This document shows positions 6,019 to 7,471 of a DNA stretch of 7,471 nucleotides, piece by piece. Origin of the DNA: Oscillospiraceae bacterium (lineage in GTDB: Bacteria > Bacillota > Clostridia > Oscillospirales > Oscillospiraceae). A program made the position numbers and the translations under genes. The notes beneath the pieces are model-generated. The model saw only the letters and a program-made list of their open reading frames with translations. It was not told the DNA's origin and made no database searches. How positions within the stretch are numbered: position 1 is the stretch's first letter; each line of letters starts with the position of its first letter. The stretch lies in the NCBI GenBank assembly GCA_028705905.1, contig JAQWCP010000068.1:1-7471 (forward strand). The letters are read 5' to 3'.

Positions 6019-6027
6019 CGTCACTTT

Positions 6028-6034
6028 CCCTCCT
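6028..6034 (-). promoter_or_regulatory. Ribosome binding site deciding the CarD start
   Basis: AGGAGGG on the minus strand is nine bases from the ATG at 6018 and only three from the alternative GTG at 6024, favouring the ATG. Confidence 0.8.
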
Positions 6035-6083
6035 ATCGCCTCACCTGATAAGGCAGCTTTTCAAAACGAAACCAGCGCACTGA

Positions 6084-6111
6084 TTTGACAACTGGACTTA
6101 CGTTTGTCAAA
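6084..6111. promoter_or_regulatory. Operator-like inverted repeat before the CarD gene
   Basis: TTTGACAA (6084-6091) and TTGTCAAA (6104-6111) are exact reverse complements separated by 12 bases. The pair lies just downstream of the predicted CarD promoter, in its leader, where a bound repressor or an RNA hairpin could act. The binding protein is unknown; it could be CarD-independent. Confidence 0.45.
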
Positions 6112-6130
6112 AACAGCACGCTACATCTTT

Positions 6131-6139
6131 ATTTTACCA
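6131..6139 (-). promoter_or_regulatory. Possible extended -10 promoter for the CarD gene
   Basis: On the minus strand TGGTAAAAT gives an extended -10 element (TG-N-TAAAAT). No good -35 box is seen 17 bases upstream. Transcription would start near 6124, leaving a leader of about 105 bases that contains the inverted repeat at 6084-6111. Confidence 0.35.
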
Positions 6140-6234
6140 TAAATTGAATCAAAATGATAGTAAAAGTTTTTTCCATTTTTTTGCCGGAAAATACAGGAAA
6201 TTCCTCTATCTTTCGGAAAACCCATCTCCCTCCC

Positions 6235-6263
6235 TTGCTTTTTTCAATGTCCCATATTATACT
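6235..6263 (+). promoter_or_regulatory. Likely ferritin promoter
   Basis: TTGCTT (6235-6240), 17 bases, TATACT (6258-6263). Transcription would start near 6270, 70 bases before the ferritin ATG. A sequence resembling a PerR box (6257-6271, TTATACTAAAAATAG) covers the -10 element. Confidence 0.5.
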
Positions 6264-6284
6264 AAAAATAGAATTTTGGACATC

Positions 6285-6310
6285 GTGTGCCGGCTGTGTG
6301 CCGGCCACAC
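6285..6310 (+). repeat. GC-rich direct and inverted repeat in the ferritin leader
   Basis: GTGTGCCGGC occurs twice (6285-6294 and 6296-6305) with one base between. Because GCCGGC is its own reverse complement and CACAC follows, 6285-6294 can also pair with 6301-6310 with one bulge. It sits 13 bases ahead of the ribosome binding site in otherwise AT-rich DNA. Confidence 0.55.
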
Positions 6311-6338
6311 CTGTCCCATTGAAAAGGAGACGTAATTT

Positions 6339-6851
6339 ATGTTGAACGAAAAAGTAGCCGGATTGTTGAACACACAGATAAACAAAGAATTTTTTTCCGC
6401 CTATCTCTATTTGGACTTTGCCAATTTTTACATGGATGAAGGACTCAGTGGTTTTGCCAACTGGTACCAAATCCAGGCGCAGGAAGAACGGGATCACGCT
6501 TTGCTGTTCATCCAATACCTGCAGAACAACGATATGAAAGTGACTCTAGAGACCATTGACAAACCTTCCACCGAGATGCAGGTGCCTATGGATCCTCTGA
6601 AGGCCGGCCTTGCCCATGAACAGTATGTGACGGAACTCATCCACACCATCTATGAAGCCGCCTATCAAGTCAAAGATTTCCGCACCATGCAGTTTTTAGA
6701 TTGGTTTGTCAAAGAGCAGGGGGAAGAAGAAACCAATGCCAGCGATTTGATCAAGAAGATGGAATTGTTCGGTTCCGATCCCAAGGGCCTGTATCTGTTG
6801 GATCAGGAAATGGCCGCTCGGGTTTATACAGCACCATCCCTCGTTCTGTAA
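6339..6851 (+). CDS. Bacterial non-haem ferritin
   Basis: FtnA-type ferritins form 24-subunit cytosolic shells that oxidise Fe(II) and store it as a ferric mineral, limiting Fenton chemistry. The 170-residue chain has the expected ferroxidase ligands at the E. coli FtnA positions: E17, E50 and H53 in the EERDH stretch, E94, Q127 and E130 in VKEQGEEE. This means both A and B sites, and the residues usually linked to the C site, are plausibly present. There is no haem-ligand methionine region typical of bacterioferritin that I can point to, so FtnA type is preferred. ATG at 6339 has AAAGGAGA at 6323-6330. It is a single-gene unit with its own promoter and a strong terminator at 6885-6922. A PerR- or Fur-type control is plausible from the -10 overlap but not shown. 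Confidence 0.95.
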   Translation: MLNEKVAGLLNTQINKEFFSAYLYLDFANFYMDEGLSGFANWYQIQAQEERDHALLFIQYLQNNDMKVTLETIDKPSTEMQVPMDPLKAGLAHEQYVTELIHTIYEAAYQVKDFRTMQFLDWFVKEQGEEETNASDLIKKMELFGSDPKGLYLLDQEMAARVYTAPSLVL

Positions 6852-6866
6852 TTCAATATGGACCCA

Positions 6867-6880
6867 GCAAATGCATTTGC
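6867..6880. repeat. Perfect 14-bp palindrome before the terminator
   Basis: GCAAATGCATTTGC is a perfect palindrome with no loop, five bases from the ferritin terminator. In RNA it could only fold with a small loop opened from its centre. No function is assigned. Confidence 0.5.
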
Positions 6881-6884
6881 TTTG

Positions 6885-6922
6885 AAAAAACTGTCACAGC
6901 CGTTTGGCTGTGGCAGTTTTTT
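6885..6922 (+). terminator. Strong rho-independent terminator of ferritin
   Basis: AAAAAACTGTCACAGCC (6885-6901) pairs with GGCTGTGGCAGTTTTTT (6906-6922) around GTTT, with one wobble pair. T6 follows the GC core on the plus strand and the A6 provides the same on the minus strand, so it may work in both directions. Confidence 0.92.
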
Positions 6923-6989
6923 GTTGGCTGGAAGGAGGATCCCCTCTCTCACTTGCTGGACATTGTGTCGGACACCACCCAGGAACAAC

Positions 6990-7030
6990 AAAAAACGCTC
7001 CTTCACCACATAAGTATGGGAAGAGAGCGT
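6990..7030 (-). terminator. Rho-independent terminator of spoVAC
   Basis: Read on the minus strand, ACGCTC-T-CTTC-CCATA pairs with TGTGG-T-GAAG-GAGCGT around CTTA (stem halves at 7030-7015 and 7010-6995) with two single-base bulges. TTTTTT follows at 6995-6990. It begins 13 bases after the spoVAC stop. The 67 bases between this and the ferritin terminator hold no gene that I can see. Confidence 0.85.
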
Positions 7031-7042
7031 ATTTTGTTGCAT

Positions 7043-7471
7043 TTAAAAGCCGAAAATGGCCAAAATAATCCCATAAATCACACTGGCGGTAATGCCAAAC
7101 ACCAAGACCGGCCCCGCAATGGTGAATAGTTTGGCGCTCATTCCCAGAACAAAGCCTTCACTTTGGAATTCCAGTGCCGGGGAGACGATTGCATTGGCAA
7201 AGCCAGTAATGGGTACTAAGGTACCTGCGCCTGCGTGTTTTGCTAATTTATCGTATAAATCAAGTCCCGTAAACAGAGCGGAAAGAAAAATCAGCGTGAT
7301 AGACACCAGGGTGGCAGCTCCCGTCTTGTCCATACCCCAGAGTACATATAAATTTAGCAGCCCCTGTCCCAATACGCAGATGAGACCACCCACCAAAAAC
7401 GCCCAACAGACGTTCTTGACAATCGGCGATTTTTTCGCCTTCCCATCTACATAAGCCAAGTACTGCTCTTT
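7043..7471 (-). CDS. spoVAC: Stage V sporulation protein AC, 5' end missing
   Basis: SpoVAC is an inner-membrane protein of the developing spore. It is part of the SpoVA channel that loads Ca-dipicolinate into the forespore and releases it at germination; the Bacillus protein behaves as a mechanosensitive channel. The frame is open through base 7471, so its start lies outside; 142 residues are visible and roughly 5-15 are missing from the usual length of about 150. The first visible residues KEQYLAYV resemble the family N-terminus. Hydrophobic segments follow: NVCWAFLVGGLICVLGQGLL, then LVSITLIFLSALFTGL, then GTLVPITGFANAIVSPALEF, then KLFTIAGPVLVFGITASVIY to the C-terminus. The last two stretches are the SpoVAC signature; SpoVAE shares AFLVGGLICVxGQ and the TGF loop but lacks the FTIAGPVLV ending. 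A terminator follows directly, so spoVAD is not downstream as it is in Bacillus. Confidence 0.92.
   Translation of the reverse strand, partial: KEQYLAYVDGKAKKSPIVKNVCWAFLVGGLICVLGQGLLNLYVLWGMDKTGAATLVSITLIFLSALFTGLDLYDKLAKHAGAGTLVPITGFANAIVSPALEFQSEGFVLGMSAKLFTIAGPVLVFGITASVIYGIILAIFGF

Noticed and set aside
5497..6024. CarD starting at the GTG at 6024
   Set aside because: That codon is only three bases from AGGAGGG; the ATG at 6018 is nine bases away and begins at the conserved FQKGD segment.
6105..6110. TTGACA on the minus strand as the CarD -35 box
   Set aside because: No acceptable -10 hexamer lies 16-18 bases downstream; it is better explained as half of the inverted repeat.
6701..7129. 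Plus-strand open frame overlapping ferritin and spoVAC ends
   Set aside because: It is out of frame with ferritin and runs through two strong terminators, so it is a chance frame.
1..7471. CRISPR array, tRNA or rRNA gene, phage genes or an intact insertion sequence
   Set aside because: No regularly spaced repeats, cloverleaf, rRNA motif, integrase or complete transposase was seen on either strand.

Overview
The window comes from a spore-forming Firmicute, most likely of class Clostridia. The main evidence is a spoVAC-type gene at the right end, with support from a PanG-type (Rossmann/DUF2520) ketopantoate reductase in a pantothenate operon, strong Shine-Dalgarno sites, TTG and GTG starts, and sigma-A-like promoters. 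Genus cannot be read from the sequence alone. nadC, at the left edge, looks richer in G+C than the pan genes that follow it.

Left block (1-1391): the 3' part of nadC, the last step of quinolinate-to-NaMN synthesis, ends at 771 and is followed by a hairpin terminator. About 500 AT-rich bases follow with no intact gene. This stretch holds what looks like a decayed IS256/Mutator-type transposase fragment on the minus strand (about 905-1015) and a 28-base-period imperfect direct repeat (1085-1132). It reads as an old insertion or rearrangement scar between nadC and the next operon.

Pantothenate operon (1392-4379): panG, panB, panC and panD are tightly packed on the plus strand and form a complete route from 2-oxoisovalerate and aspartate to pantothenate. 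PanB makes ketopantoate, PanG reduces it to pantoate, PanD makes beta-alanine and PanC joins the two. All expected catalytic residues are visible, including the PanD self-cleavage pair G24-S25.

Spacer (4380-5040): the panD reading frame stays open for 360 bases after its stop. It is followed by a perfect 17-bp inverted repeat, a second nested hairpin ending in a T-run, two good promoters, and a leader that could form two alternative hairpins. The two hairpins are also crossed by a short open frame on the minus strand. Their compactness suggests either tandem terminators or a small dispersed repeat.

Right block (5041-7471): a stand-alone NIF3/YqfO-insert-type small protein (plus) converges on a CarD-family RNA polymerase-binding regulator (minus). 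CarD diverges from a ferritin (plus) with a complete ferroxidase centre. Ferritin converges on spoVAC (minus, 5' end cut by the window), with back-to-back terminators between them. The carD-ferritin divergent region holds an 8-bp inverted repeat, promoters for both genes, a possible PerR-like box and a GC-rich repeat in the ferritin leader.

I do not see a clearly new multi-gene system. The points most worth checking are the hairpin module at 4611-4850, the transposon scar, the operator-like repeat in front of carD, and spoVAC ending its transcription unit without spoVAD behind it.
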